64,000 bases of DNA, taken from positions 2,530,001 to 2,594,000 of the forward strand of contig NC_063259.1 of NCBI RefSeq assembly GCF_019578655.1, in the 5' to 3' direction. This document shows positions 1 through 11,110 of this stretch, one piece after another. Both the position numbers and the translations under genes were made by a program. Numbering within the stretch: the first letter of the stretch is position 1; each line of letters starts with the position of its first letter. The notes beneath the pieces were generated by a model. It had not been told where the DNA came from, ran no database searches, and was given only the letters and a program-made list of their open reading frames with translations. Origin of the DNA: Ricinus communis (Eukaryota; Streptophyta; Magnoliopsida; Malpighiales; Euphorbiaceae).

Positions 1-1189
1 TGGTGAGTCTAATTATGCTACCCGTGGATGAATTCTTAACCGAGTTCGGTTTCTCTCTCGAGATAACTGAATTCCTAAATCTAATAACCTAAAGTTGGAA
101 TCTCTTCCTAACGATTGATTCTTAAATTAGCATTAAGCTTTAATCCGCCTCTATTAAGCTTTGTTAATTCTTAATCCGGCTAGTTAATTATCCTTATCTC
201 TAAGCGATTATTAACCAGTTCTTGCTATTCAAAATTCCAATTGCCAAATGGACTTCTCAATCACACAAAGCAATCTAAACACACAATTCACAACGTCTCA
301 TGGATAATGCATTATCTTATTAATACTGAAAGCAAGAAGAATACAAAACTAATCCAACACAATCCAACAATATAATACTAAGCCAACATAGTAAAGAAAT
401 CCCAATGGATTTAATCAATCTAGCTAATCATGTTCATTATCAAAATACACAAGAATTCAATTATAACAATGAGCAAAGGTAGAGAAAGTCCGATTACACC
501 CTTGGATGAGAGTAAACAGCCCCAAATCCTTTTGCTCAAATTGAATCGATTCTTGTTCCTCTTGCTCGATTTGAAAATCAATCAACGAACCTCGCCCAAT
601 CTTTGATCTTTGAAGGGAATCCGATTGAAACCTTGATCCAAGTCTCCTTTTCTCTTGGTTTCAACTCAGAAAGCCCTTAGGGAAAGAAAAATTAGGGTTT
701 GGGATGTTCTAACCCTAGCCTCCTCCTTTTTTTCCTCTCTTGGTTCTTTTAATTAATTCCCCCTGTCGCCTCCAACACGGCCGTGTTCTTTGTCGTGTTG
801 GGGACACGGGCTGGTGTTCCTGGCCGTGTTACTCTCTATGGTCGTGCTCCCTAAGAACTTCTTTTTCGTTGATGTGTGATGCACCCAACACAGCCCGTGT
901 TTGTTCCCGTGTTTGGAACACAGCCTATGTTTGTGCCCGTGTTGAGAACACGGCCAATGTTGAGACCAACACTGCCATGTTCAGCTTCCTCATGCTCGTA
1001 CTTAGCTCGTTTCGGCAGCTTTGACGTCCAATTATGCTCCAATTCTTCCCTTTTTCATTTTTTGACTCCTTTTGGACCTAATGCACACAAACAGACGCAT
1101 AAGGTGAGTGTTGGTACCAATTCATATCCAAATATCCATAAAATCGATCTTAAAAACTCCATTTAGATGTGTGTATTTTACGCACATCA
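1..1189 (-). mobile_element. Athila-type LTR (partial, 5' LTR of an element lying to the left)
   Basis: This is a long terminal repeat of the family that also flanks 57.8-64 kb. Both share the string AAAGTTGGAATCTCTTCC and the same following region. It carries a cluster of CACGGG/CCGTGT motifs at about 775-985, as the other Athila LTRs here do. Its right edge at 1,189 ends in CA (CGCACATCA), the reverse complement of an LTR start TGATGTGCG. No polypurine tract follows at 1,190; instead a foreign gag remnant begins. It is therefore most likely the 5' LTR of a minus-strand element whose body is left of the window, or a solo LTR. The start lies outside the window. Confidence 0.7.
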
Positions 1190-1859
1190 ATCATCCTGGT
1201 GGTTTTGTCAGTTACCGTTTTGATCATCTCCTCGAGAATAGCTTCTCTACTAATACTTATACCAGACAAGGCCTAGATTAGAGCCTTTTTGTGATCCGAT
1301 GAGTCCATCAACAGTTCACAGATGTCATCCATCTTCTTATCTTTCTTTAGTTGCTCTAATAACCCATTGTCCCATTCTTCAAGTGCTATTTCGACTTGTT
1401 TCAACTATTGAACCCTCATGTTTTCACCCTTACCCACTGGCTTGGCTTCTTTATCGGAGTCACTGTCTGCCCAGATATCCTTCGCTCCAGTGTTTTCCAC
1501 TTCACATTCATCCTAAGAGTTGTACCAGATGTCGATGGCCATAATTGACTTCTTCTTACCCTTCTCCCGAACCTTTAAAAGACAAGGCTCATAGGATGCC
1601 TGATCATTGTTTGACCCCTAACCAAGTGGCACAATATTTTCAATATGAATGTAAGCCGAAGGAGGCCTTGAATAGCTGACCTTGAAATCAAATTTGCCTG
1701 AGGGTAGGTCTTCACATTCATACCGAGGAAACTGCCATTCCCCATGGTCTATTAAGTCCTGAATCTCATGCTTGAGACGGTTGCACTGATCCATCACATG
1801 CCCAAAGGGTTGGTGATACTTACAATATTGGCCATTGTGATGGTTAGGACTACTTTTAG
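1190..1859 (-). pseudogene. Ty3/gypsy (Tat/Ogre-like) gag remnant
   Basis: Read on the minus strand from 1,859 down, the frame stays open through a zinc-knuckle-like segment (CKYHQPFGHVMDQC, about 1,755-1,830) followed by a charged helix (LKHEIQDLIDHG). It then continues in the same frame to about 1,190 with in-frame stops near 1,618 and 1,508 and a third further on. The Cys-His cluster followed by 'LK.EIQDLI' resembles the gag C-terminal region of plant Tat/Ogre Ty3/gypsy elements; that assignment is by family resemblance only. The first codons of the open frame above 1,859 come from the CACTA terminus, not from gag. The left side is cut by the LTR ending at 1,189 and the right side by the CACTA element, so only a middle piece survives. 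Confidence 0.6.
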
Positions 1860-2295
1860 CACTACTAAAAAATAACAATTTAGAGACCACTTTTAGCTAC
1901 CACACAAAAGTGGGTGCTATTTAGCTACCACATAGCAACCACTTTGCTTCCACTTGGAAATCAAATTTATTTTTTAAAATTTGCAACCATATTGCGACCA
2001 CACTACTAGCGACGACTAGATGTGGTTTCTAAGTGGTCGCCAACTTCCCGTCAAAAAATGGAAGGGACAATAGCGACCACTTTAGAGACCATAAAGTGTG
2101 ATCTCTAATCTAGGCGACAATCAATAGTAAAAAAAATAGCGACCATTTGAGAGACCACATTTGAGAGACCACTATTATGGTCTCTGAGTTAGAGACCATG
2201 GACTGTGGTTGCTAAGCTGGGCGCCAATCAATAGCAAAAATCTTTAGCTACCACATAAAGACCAATTGTGTGGTTTTAGAGATCAATAGTGTAGT
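1860..2295 (+). repeat. CACTA subterminal repeat array
   Basis: Many degenerate copies of a roughly 10-bp motif lie here in both orientations: AGAGACCAC, GCGACCAC, TAGCTACCAC and their complements (GTGGTCTCT, TGGTCGC). Such arrays next to a CACTA terminus are the known transposase-binding subterminal regions of En/Spm elements. A few further copies (GTTAGCGACCGC, CGGTAGCTTGG) lie at about 2,728-2,800 beyond the AT-rich block. Confidence 0.65.
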
Positions 2296-2727
2296 CTCTA
2301 TTTTAATTTTTAGAATTATATTCTAATAATAATAATGTAATAAAATTAACTAAATTAAGAATAATAATAATACAGTAAATAATATAATTTAATAAAAATA
2401 ATTAAATTAAATTATGATTATATTATTTAAATTAATTATAATATTTGTTATATTGTATTTATTATTTATTTTATTAGTAAATTTTATTATTTATTAAATA
2501 TATTTATTTATGTTTATTAATTTTTTTATTTATATTATTTGAGTTTAATAATTATTTATATGAAATATTATATATAATTATAAAATTAATAAAAACTACA
2601 AAATAATATTTAAATAAATAAATATTTAAATTAAAATAGTAATATATTTAAAATAATAATATAAATTAAAATAATAATTAAATAATATCATTAATTTAAT
2701 AATATATTATTTAATAATATATTAAGA
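2296..2727. other. AT-rich spacer inside the CACTA element
   Basis: About 430 bases are almost purely A/T, with irregular TTA/ATA runs. No open frame, promoter or repeat unit beyond low complexity can be supported. It separates the two groups of subterminal motifs. Confidence 0.6.
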
Positions 2728-3508
2728 AGTTAGCGACCGCATTAGTGGAAGCTATGTGATCAATATTTACCCATTTAAGTGAAACGGTAGCTTGGTTTGT
2801 CGTTTCCCTCCAAATTAGAAACCAAATAGCTTCCAACTAATATGGTCACTGATTATCAACATTAAAACAAAAGAAATTGACAGTCTCTCTCCATCGTCTT
2901 TCCTTTCATTTTTTGCACCATTGAACACCAAAATCCCCAAATTTGTAAAACCCTAACCCCATTGTCATTTCCTGCCGAAAGTAGAAATTGCTACTTCGAA
3001 CTCACCGAGAAAGGCTGCAGGAGGACGTCTGTGGTCACCTGCCACCGAAAGCTTTTTGCATTTGTGGTTACCGATCAAGGAGGGTCTCCTACAGGTTGAA
3101 TTTCTGCCTCATTGCTAAATGGAATATCTCTCTCCCTCTCTCATTGCTAAGTTAAATTTCTGCTACGGGTGTGTTTTAGTTCTGTTATTTATTTTTTTTT
3201 TTTTCAGTTTATGTTTGTTTTAAATATATATTGGTGCTTTATGGTTGTGATTGTGGTTAAATTTCTTCTAACCATTGAACCCCACAAACAATCACTCTCT
3301 CTTTCACCAGTCAACAATATGTAGAAAAAGAAGAAATAAAAATCTAACTGTTTATTGTTTATCTGCACGCACGTCCCTGCACTCTCTCTTGAAAGAGCAA
3401 TAAAATAGAGCTTAGAAGAACAAATGAGGCCACAGTGAGAGAGAGACAGGTTTGTGTGTCTGTGCATGTAAAACGCGGAAGACAAGAAAAGCAAAAATTG
3501 AAGCTAAG

Positions 3509-3580
3509 ATGTTAAGATTTGTTATCCTACAATCATGGCTTCTCGTATTCTGCTTATTCTCCACCACTTTAGCTAAACCA
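3509..3580 (+). CDS. Candidate first exon encoding a signal peptide
   Basis: An ATG at 3,509 opens a 24-codon segment (MLRFVILQSWLLVFCLF, then STTLAKP) that ends exactly at a consensus splice donor, CCA|GTAAGT, at 3,581. The peptide has a basic residue followed by a hydrophobic core and a small-residue A-K-P end, the form of a secretory signal peptide. It is preceded by roughly 600 bases that look like a transcribed leader, with pyrimidine tracts and the phrase AAACCCTAACCCC. I do not recognise the parent gene. It could be the first exon of the transposon's own gene or host sequence picked up by the CACTA element, and no further exon of a secreted protein is evident downstream. Confidence 0.4.
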
Positions 3581-4654
3581 GTAAGTCTTTCTTTTTTCTT
3601 TTGACCTTCACTTTAGCAATTTTTTAATTTGATGAAATTTTAATTGTTTGATGGCTGTGGATTTAAATTAGGGATTCTCGTTTATTATTTAATTGGATAA
3701 ATGATATTAATTTTTGAATATAGTAGATATGTATATTGTGGATTTGAATTAGGGAATGTTATTTAGCATTTAGCCTGATAAATGAGTGTTATCTTTTGAA
3801 TGTATGTATGTATATATTCAGTTTGATAAATGCTTGTTTAGAATTTATGTATGTATAAATGGCTCATGAGCTGTTTCTCCGTTCTGTGGTTTTATTTGTG
3901 ATTGTTGTTATTGATTAATGTTGAAGTTCTGGTGTTTAATGATCTGCCAAAAATGCAAAACTTCTTACGCTTGCTTGTAGATTCGCACTTTCACACCATC
4001 CATATGAAGCTTCTTAGGTTAGTTATCATGTACTAAGCAGTTTGGATATTACATAAAATAAAATTAAATGAAATTCTTACTTTTTCATCTATAATGTTTC
4101 AGGAAACTGAACTTTGAACTGCTTATTGGTAATAATTGATGTTATAATTATTTCTGTTTTAAAAAACCCAAAACTCTTTTGTTTTTCTTCTAGTTGTTTT
4201 ATTCTTTTCTCAATTCACATAGTTAGGAATATTAGCAAAATACATAAAAAATTGGATTATAAGATAGATAAAGAAGGAAAAAAGGGAAAAACTATGAATC
4301 GGTAATGATTGCTTCCTTTTCAATTCTATACTGCAGTTTGTGGTTGATAATAGCTATGAATCAGTGTATATACTATAATAGCTTTATCACTCGAATCTAT
4401 GTTGGGAGTATCAATAAGAGCAATGAGAAGAGGAAAAACAAAAGTAATCCTGATAGAAATGCAACATAATTGTATGCTTAACGTGACATGAAATATACTT
4501 GTTTATTGCAAAGGGTTTTCACTTTACTAATTGAATTTTTACTAATTAATAATTAGGCCTTGTCAGTGTAAACAATGATACCTTTTTAATTTATTTGTTT
4601 TCTTTCTTTTACTTTTTTTCTATTCAAAAATATTATGCATGTTTGAGATTATAG

Positions 4655-5264
4655 AGGTAGGAAGGATCTTATGTTTCTAAGAGAATATCAAATTCTATCA
4701 AATCGTTATGTGGATGACCCTCCTAGGCAAGTTGAGGTAAGTGCATAATAATAAATATATTAATTTAATTAATTTAGCTAATTTAATTTATTTAATTAAT
4801 TCAGTAACTCCAATTTATTTATTTTGTATATTATATTATGTCTAAGGACTGTGTAGGAAAGCCTTGAGGAGCGCCTACCAGAGGCATCTCACGATGAAGA
4901 CGGTAATCCGATGCTACTGTCCCAGGAGGAGGATGAGGGAATTTTCTTATATACAGTTCAGACTTCCTCATATAGCAGATATGTATATGGGATAAGGAAG
5001 AATAAGACATCTTCATATCACTGTGATGCTTGGACCTTCACAGCTACCACTAGTGGGACTGACGAGTCGAGCTTTAGAAAACTTGAAGACACTACCATTC
5101 AGTTGGCGAGTCAGTTGCAAGACAAAGACAAGCGGATTCAAATGTCGGAGACCACTGTGCGCTAGTTGGTTCAGGGAATGACCCAGAGCGTTCAACAGCA
5201 TGTCCCCTCTACCTGACCCCCTGTCGATGACTCGCAACAAGATCCACCTTCTAGCGAGTCATGA
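4655..5264 (+). pseudogene. En/Spm-type plant transposase, C-terminal exons
   Basis: Two exon-like segments are bounded by good splice signals. The first runs from ATAG|AG at 4,655 to GAG|GTAAGT at 4,736; the second starts at TGTAG|GAA, 4,857. They join in frame and encode a charged region with SRYVYGIR, then a C-terminal coiled-coil-like stretch (LEDTTIQLASQLQDKDKRIQ) and a Pro/Ser tail ending at 5,264. An acidic region, an 'xVYGIx' segment, and a coiled coil with a short P-rich tail resemble the C-terminus of Ptta/En/Spm plant transposase proteins (the Transposase_24 family); this is by resemblance. In-frame stops at 5,163 and about 5,213 break it. The 5' exons carrying the rest of the protein were not identified. 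Confidence 0.5.
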
Positions 5265-5742
5265 GTTTATTAGTACTTCTCCTTTCTATTTCTGTAACTT
5301 TCTGTCTGTACATCGACTTTGTGACCTAGGAATTTTTTTTTTTGTTATTAGGATGTTTGCACTTATTTATATTTTATACTTTATAAAATTCTTGGGCTAA
5401 GGCTTTCCAATAGTCATTATCATGAGCTGAGTCTTGGGTAAGGATAAAAGGCTCTCACAGGTAAAAGGTATTCTTCCTTGACTCATCTCCTCACTCAATG
5501 GTCCCTGCGACAAAGGAAATTCACTCATTACATGTGAGTGATGGTTAGCTAGTATCGCAATTCCAAGGTTTAAGTGGAACTAAAGAACCACTAACCGATG
5601 TCATCACGACTATTAGGACCAAAATGTGACCATGCAAATAATGCAAGAATCATTTGTTAAATAATATTATTAAAGATAAACATATACCAGAATCAGCTTC
5701 TCTTATCCCAAGCAAAGCGCCATTATGGGCGATTGTTCTAGA
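5265..5742. other. Gap without recognisable gene
   Basis: This holds the probable 3' untranslated end of the transposase unit and then sequence without a supported frame, up to the LTR-like repeat. The CACTA right terminus expected here is not visible. Confidence 0.5.
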
Positions 5743-8012
5743 TGTGCACCATAGTGTTTTTAGTGACTATGGCACTGCAAGATTTTTCAACCTAATCGGG
5801 AACATACTAACTGGTTAGAAAAACTAGCGCAAAGATTGAGTCCCCATTCGAGTAATTCTCTTGGACACTTTTACTAATTTGAGTGGCATACTGGATTCCA
5901 TAAGGAAGTTTCGCCACATCTAGATATGGATTCGGAAGCCAAGTTCCTTATTTGTGTATCTTAGTTTTAAATTTTATGATCTAACAAGCTATTCTCTGTA
6001 AATACAACAGTTTCTATTTATAAGCATTTATTACAGTATTTGAGGCCCTCTTAAGTCTAGCCCATGTCTAATTTATTAATTATTTTATAATTAATTATGT
6101 ATAAAGCTTTATGTAGCTTAGCCTAATTACAAGTTGTGCTTTGATTCCAGTCTTTAAGTCTAATTGAACTACTGTTTATGCAAAGGCCCAATTATGTGAT
6201 CTTAAGTTTAATGTGGCCCAATTAATTCATTTAAAGCCTGGTAAAGCCCAATAGGTCTACATTAATTTTAAAATTAGCCTGATTATCATCTAATTAACCT
6301 AATGGACTACAATTTTCATGTTGGGTCCAATTTTTTAGTCTAGGGTCTATATATCCAATTTTAGTTAGGCAATCACATTATAGCTATTTGGAATATATCA
6401 AGCATAAAAAAAATAAAAGGTATAAGAAATTACATATTGCTATTACAACCCTTTCTATAACTAAAAATGAATGGATAACACCTAAATACTAAGTACAGTA
6501 CATAAAATCACAAAAATACATCATAAACTCAAAAATCAAGGCAAAAATATGCACAGTCAATTGGCTCAATGCAGAGCCTATCGCCCTACACTAAGCCGTG
6601 CCTTGGCTCTAGAGCTTTAGATGTCTGTCTATAATTTTTCTTTGGTTTTTCACGCCCAAGAGTCGATTTTATATGCACAAAGGATAAAAATGATAAAAAT
6701 ATGTAAAATGAAATAAGAAACATAAAAAACATAAAATCCAACAAAGAAAACCCAAAAAATTGCAAACTCTAGAAATCAAATTGACAGTAGATAAATATAG
6801 TATCTTAAGATAGATTCTAAATTTCAATCATATAACCCTAAAATTCAATTAATTGTATAAAAAATACAAATTAATTATGTTTACCTACTCATTTAACTAA
6901 TCAGATTTAAAATCCAATAAAATCATATTTTCATATTCAAAACTCTAAATATTTCTATTATCAGATATAAAACCCATTAAGATCAACAATATGTTAAATC
7001 AAGAGAAATCCTAATCTAATTATGTGAATCATGTTATACATTCAAAGATAAACCTAATCATGTTTCTAGATTTATAAATCAACATAAAGAAACCAGTAGG
7101 GGAAAAAAGATTGTTGATTATGTGAATGTAGGGGAACCCTCAGGTTATCACCGTAGGTTGCTGTTTTGTGAGTCTCAGGAGACAAAAAAATAGTTGAATT
7201 AAAGATTGGCTAAGAATCCAGCTATGCTTGAGGTCTAGAAAAAATTATTATCGTTCTAAGAAATGGGATTCCTAATATAGGGTTCTTTCTTAGTGACTTC
7301 CTAAAAAAAAATCTCTATGTTTTGAACATAGGATTTTCTTTTAGAAAATCCATATGTGCTAAAAGAGTATTGCTAATGCTCAATGATTGTCACTAACCTT
7401 AGACATAGGGCATAATGATGCTTATATAGAGCTACGGTTTGAAAACCTTAAGGAATAAAACTATAAATTTCAGTTATTTATTTATATATTAAAAGAAAAA
7501 ATTTGCTTTTATTGTTAAATACTATCCAATAAAAATCTTTTAAAAATCTTAATTATTATCACAAAAACCTTTTAGAAACTTATTTTGGGCATTTTAAATT
7601 CGAAATACGTATAAACCAACATCAAATTTCAGAAAATAGCCAATTAGCACTATGTATAACCAACCGGTTGCGCACATATCCAATTCAGCTTTATGCTAAG
7701 CCGATCAACTCTGTGTAGAGCTGATTCGGCTATATGTAGAGTCGATTGGCTTTATGGGCAAAAAGTTTAGACATTTTGTCAATTTGGTCCCCGACCTTGC
7801 GGAAACTGTCATTTTATCCATCAAAGTTAATTTTCTTCGACAATTAAATCCAATTTGATTCTAGAAAAGTGATTTCAATTTAATTATTCTCAACTCTAAC
7901 TTAGGTTCGCCCCGTCCTCAGTCTCCCTAAACTCAAAAAAGGTAGTAACTTTTATCATAGGGTTTTCCATAATTTCCTCGATATTGGGATCCAGAAAATG
8001 GGTATTGACAAT
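5743..8012 (-). mobile_element. LTR-like repeat A, copy 1
   Basis: This is the first of several copies of a repeat of about 2.2 kb, also at 11,111-13,189 (continued at 25,835-25,871) and inverted at 30,286-32,103. Its left tip reads TGTGCACCATAGTGTTTTTAG, equivalent to TGCGCACCCAAGTGTCTTTAG at 11,111. Its right tip reads GGGTATTGACA, so on the minus strand it begins TGTCAATACCC and ends in CA, as an LTR would. Shared landmarks include a block near the left tip (TTTTCAACCTAAT.GGGAACATACTAAC), a purine/AT-rich middle, a tract with the 20-bp TAGAGC/CGATT motif at about 7,680-7,757 and a distal end with CTCGATATTGGGATCC. No coding is present. I read it as an LTR of a minus-strand Ty3/gypsy element. 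A terminal repeat of another class is possible. Confidence 0.55.
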
Positions 8013-8570
8013 TGCATAAAATCATGCATACATAAAAGGAACAACAAATTGACAGAAGGTAAAATATCTTCATATTGCAAATTTTCGATTCAAACATGGA
8101 ACCTTAGAAAATCAAATACGATCATATAATCATTTGTAATAAGATTTAAATCATGTTGTCTAGTCATTCTAATCATCAGATTTAAAATCCAATAGAAACC
8201 ATGTTATAAAATTCAAGATCCTATGCAAATCATGTTATCAAATTCAAAACCCAATATCACAGAAACATATTAATTTATAATAAACCCTAATCTAATTATG
8301 TAAATCATATAAAACATCTAAGATCATCCTAATCATGCAAAATATATGAAAAATTGTGAAAAAATTGAAGAACATTGTATGCCTTAACCCAAAAGCCGAT
8401 TTGGCTGTGTGCATAGCCGATCAGCTCTACACACCCCGATCAAGCATGCACAGGCTGAAATTCAATTCTCAATGCATTTTGATAAAAGAAAAACTGTAAA
8501 TAAACAACATAGTAGTTTCGGGCTTGGTATGTTTTAATTATGTTTATATACCTAATTTTATTCTATTTAG
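8013..8570. other. Spacer between repeat A and PMD copy 1
   Basis: AT-rich non-coding DNA. Part of it (about 8,100-8,340) resembles the interior of repeat A around 6.8-7.1 kb (phrases such as CCCTAATCTAATTATGT and CCTAATCATG), as if a piece of the repeat were duplicated. Copies of the 20-bp motif family (AGCCGATTTGGCT and similar) lie at about 8,392-8,450. This corresponds to the first intron of the PMD gene in the other copies; exon 1 is missing here. Confidence 0.45.
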
Positions 8571-10150
8571 AGCGATACTGTGTCGTTCTGATTCGTCATA
8601 AATCTCTATGGTGCTCGTAGGTGGTTCGATGAGCTGTTGGGCTTAGTGCAGGCTCAGATTGGATATGATAGGTTTCGCCAATTTATTGCTACCCTACCAT
8701 CCATCACCGAGAGGACAGATCACAATTTGGTCTATGTGCTACTCGATAGGTGGATGGACACCACCCATACTTTCCATACCCCAGTTGGTGAGTTAACTCT
8801 GTCTCCACTTTCTTTTGTTATCATCACGGGGATTAACTTCACAAGTACCCCCATACCTGTTGGGTCTTACTAATTTGTTGCTATCATGCAAGTCATGTAC
8901 TCTTCGTGGTCTGAGTCGCTGCGGCTTGAGCCAGAGCGTCTTGTTGGAGCGGGCGCATGTCCATGTACATTACATGTGAATCAACTCTTTAACTTGGGAC
9001 AAGGTAAAAGAAAATTCATTAGTAGTATTTTTACAAGTTTTAGTTATTTAACTTCGAAAATCATAAATTTGTAGTAGTTGGCTCAAAGAGCGCTGCTATT
9101 AGGATCCCTATATGCTGTCTACCACAAACCTTGAGCATATGAGGATCCTCTTGGCTGGCCCTGCCTGTCGTGCTTGGTACATGGGCAAGCGGATCTATGG
9201 CTAGGAGATGGGACCCAATAGGTGCCAACTTCCTTTTTCTCCCCCTCTATCCATCTTCTAGACAGTTGATCTAGCTGGTGAGGAGTTCGCAATGAGTCTA
9301 GAGGGATACGATTACACCAAGGATCTCACCATTCTGCCTCAAAGGATGGACTATACCTCTTTCATTCCCCAACTGCTAGGGCTTGTGCCCTTTAATGATG
9401 ACACTATTAAGTTTTATTTTCTTTTCCTTTGTTCTGTTCTTAACTTAACTATTTTGTTGTAGTTCCATCATCATGCACCTTCAGTTCATGAGCTGACAAA
9501 GGGGCAGTCTACTTGCCATTCTAGACCCTCTCATATCTCAGGCTCATCTGCAGGCGTTGCATCTGAGGCGCCTCTAGCAACAATGTCTGTTGTGGTTACA
9601 GGGAGTATCCCATTTCTCCCAGACCCGATGGTTCCTATTAGAGTCCTTCCGATTCCATAGAGCATCGACTTGCCATGGAGTTGTGCCTTCCTCTAGAGTT
9701 CACTCGGAGCACTCATACGCTTAAGTCATACTCTTTTGATGCTTTGCATATTTCCTATTTTTATGAAATGATAGTGATACAAGTAATCATACAGGTTCAA
9801 ATAGACAAATTTAAGTATGTACCTAGACTCATCGGGGTCGTGAGGAGGCAGTTCTTTGTTCTAGGCGAGGACTTATAAGTAAGAACCAAAATAAAAACAA
9901 ATAATGAAATGCAAGATATACGCATGAATGTTATGAAATGCAAAGGCTAACTCCTTTGGGTTTTCTTTAGAGGCACCACAAAGGATTGCAAGGCTAGGTG
10001 GATGACTACTAGCGCCAAATTGAGGCTCAGCAGCGTAGGAACGATACTCTAAAACTCTAGCTATCCACTCTATAGACTCAGGGGATAGATGCTAACTCAG
10101 ATGATAGGATGGAGGATTCAGGAGAGAGCCCTAACGACTTTCAATTTTTA
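8571..10150 (+). pseudogene. Plant mobile domain (PMD) gene, copy 1
   Basis: The segment 8,637-8,873 encodes a PMD core: a Trp-rich DRW motif, then THTFHTPVGELTLSP and a hydrophobic VIITGI stretch. This is the 'LxxRWxxxTHTFHxPxGExTxxxxxxxxxxGL' hallmark of the aminotransferase-like PMD family (MAIN/MAIL1 type). A splice acceptor CTATTTAG precedes it at about 8,571. The middle of the gene is deleted compared with copy 2, jumping at about 8,880 to the SESLRLEPERLVGAGAC exon. Later exons resemble copy 2: about 9,100-9,400, about 9,460-9,690 and a coiled tail with an acidic DDRMED end at about 9,975-10,130. Stops and shifts occur throughout. PMD proteins act in the nucleus in silencing and expression control, and PMD domains are known inside plant transposons. 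Confidence 0.7.
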
Positions 10151-10578
10151 AGCTCCATTTCTTGTATTTTTGCTGCTTCTGCTACTTTTTTGTCTTTTAC
10201 TATATGACTTTGACTTTTGAGATATATGAAATTTTGCATTATAATATTCAAATCCATGTCCGACATTAGTTTTTTTCTTCAAATATCATGCATATAGGTC
10301 CTGCACATGTCTAGGGCTTAACAAAATGCCCAAAATTCTAAGAAAAAAAAACTAAGCGATGACATCACATAGCCGATTCGGCTCTACGCAGAGCCGATCA
10401 CCTGTGTGCTCAGCCGATTCGGCTCTACAGTTGCAGGTCCAAATCAATCACTAATTCCTCGCCTTTAAATACATGTGTACCCCTCACACATTTCCATACA
10501 TATTTATATCTTAAAACCAAAAAACCATGACTTAAAGAAGTGCCAAAGCCCTCTAAACTGTTCTCAAAACCTTAACTG
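10151..10578. other. Intergenic stretch with palindromic 20-bp motif copies
   Basis: Non-coding. At 10,372-10,432 there are three variants of the CGATTCGGCTCTACGCAGAGC motif family. The sequence ...CCTTTAAATACATGTGTACC... at about 10,464 is a plausible TATA region for the following plus-strand open frame, whose ATG lies at 10,579. Confidence 0.45.
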
Positions 10579-11097
10579 GTGATGAGCGGATCAAGCTTGG
10601 GAAATCTCACCTTTCTTCCTTTAGACCCATATAGCATACTAAACTTGATTGTCTTTCTTCACTCTGTTGGCAACTTTTGGTGCCCAAGAGGTCATGTTTT
10701 TCGATTCAATAGGCGAGAGCTATGTCCCATGGTTGAAGAATTTTTTGCCATTCTTGCAGGTCCCATGGATTCTACTTATCTGATTGCTTTGCTAAGATTA
10801 GATGATCCTTTTCTTAGCGAATTAGTTAAGTTATTCAACATGCCCCTTGTTGATATGCTTTTCTATTATGTTGGTAAGTATATTACCCTTATCTCACTGA
10901 TCTCTTTTTGTGAGAAGAAGGAAAAAGGTACACCTGCTTGGGTTAGAATGCTGAGCTTTTGCCTCTATGCCCAAATTCTATTAATTTGTCCTTAAGGAGG
11001 TGGGGATGTCATAATTGCTGGAATTATTAATCAGGTGGAGCATAGAGAAGATCTAGTTTCGATTATCTTGGCCGAAACTATCATTAGGTTGTGTCAG
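10579..11097 (+). pseudogene. DUF7745-like / PMD-associated gene fragment
   Basis: An open frame from ATG 10,579 encodes 138 residues, including FRFNRRELCPMVEEFFAILA, then a Leu-rich region. The frame stays open past a stop at 10,993 to about 11,097 (EDLVSIILAETIIRL). The 'F.F....L.PxxEEFxAIL' pattern followed by 'ILAET' resembles plant proteins of the DUF7745 type, often found in transposon-rich DNA and distantly related to plant mobile domain proteins; this is by resemblance only. A TATA-like TTTAAATA lies about 110 bases upstream. The gene is cut at its 3' end by repeat A copy 2, whose tip is at 11,111. Confidence 0.4.
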
Positions 11098-11110
11098 TGG
11101 CGGTTTCGAG

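Larger units (their letters stand above)
1860..5340 (+). mobile_element. CACTA (En/Spm-type) DNA transposon, right end not found
   Basis: A sequence starting CACTACTAAAAAAT at 1,860 interrupts the gag remnant. CACTA followed by an A-run is the terminal inverted repeat type of plant En/Spm transposons. A dense subterminal repeat array follows to about 2,295, then very AT-rich DNA. A transcription unit with splice signals then runs from about 2.9 to 5.3 kb and ends in a transposase-like C-terminus. I could not find a matching ...TTTTAGTAGTG end before the LTR-like repeat at 5,743. The right end is thus lost or diverged, and the 3-bp target duplication (TAG would be expected from the left side) cannot be verified. 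The end coordinate marks the end of recognisable gene sequence only. Confidence 0.6.

Noticed and set aside
3204..3494. Minus-strand frame opposite the CACTA leader
   Set aside because: It lies antisense to a leader with plus-strand splice signals, has low-complexity Tyr/Phe/Leu content and no recognisable domain.
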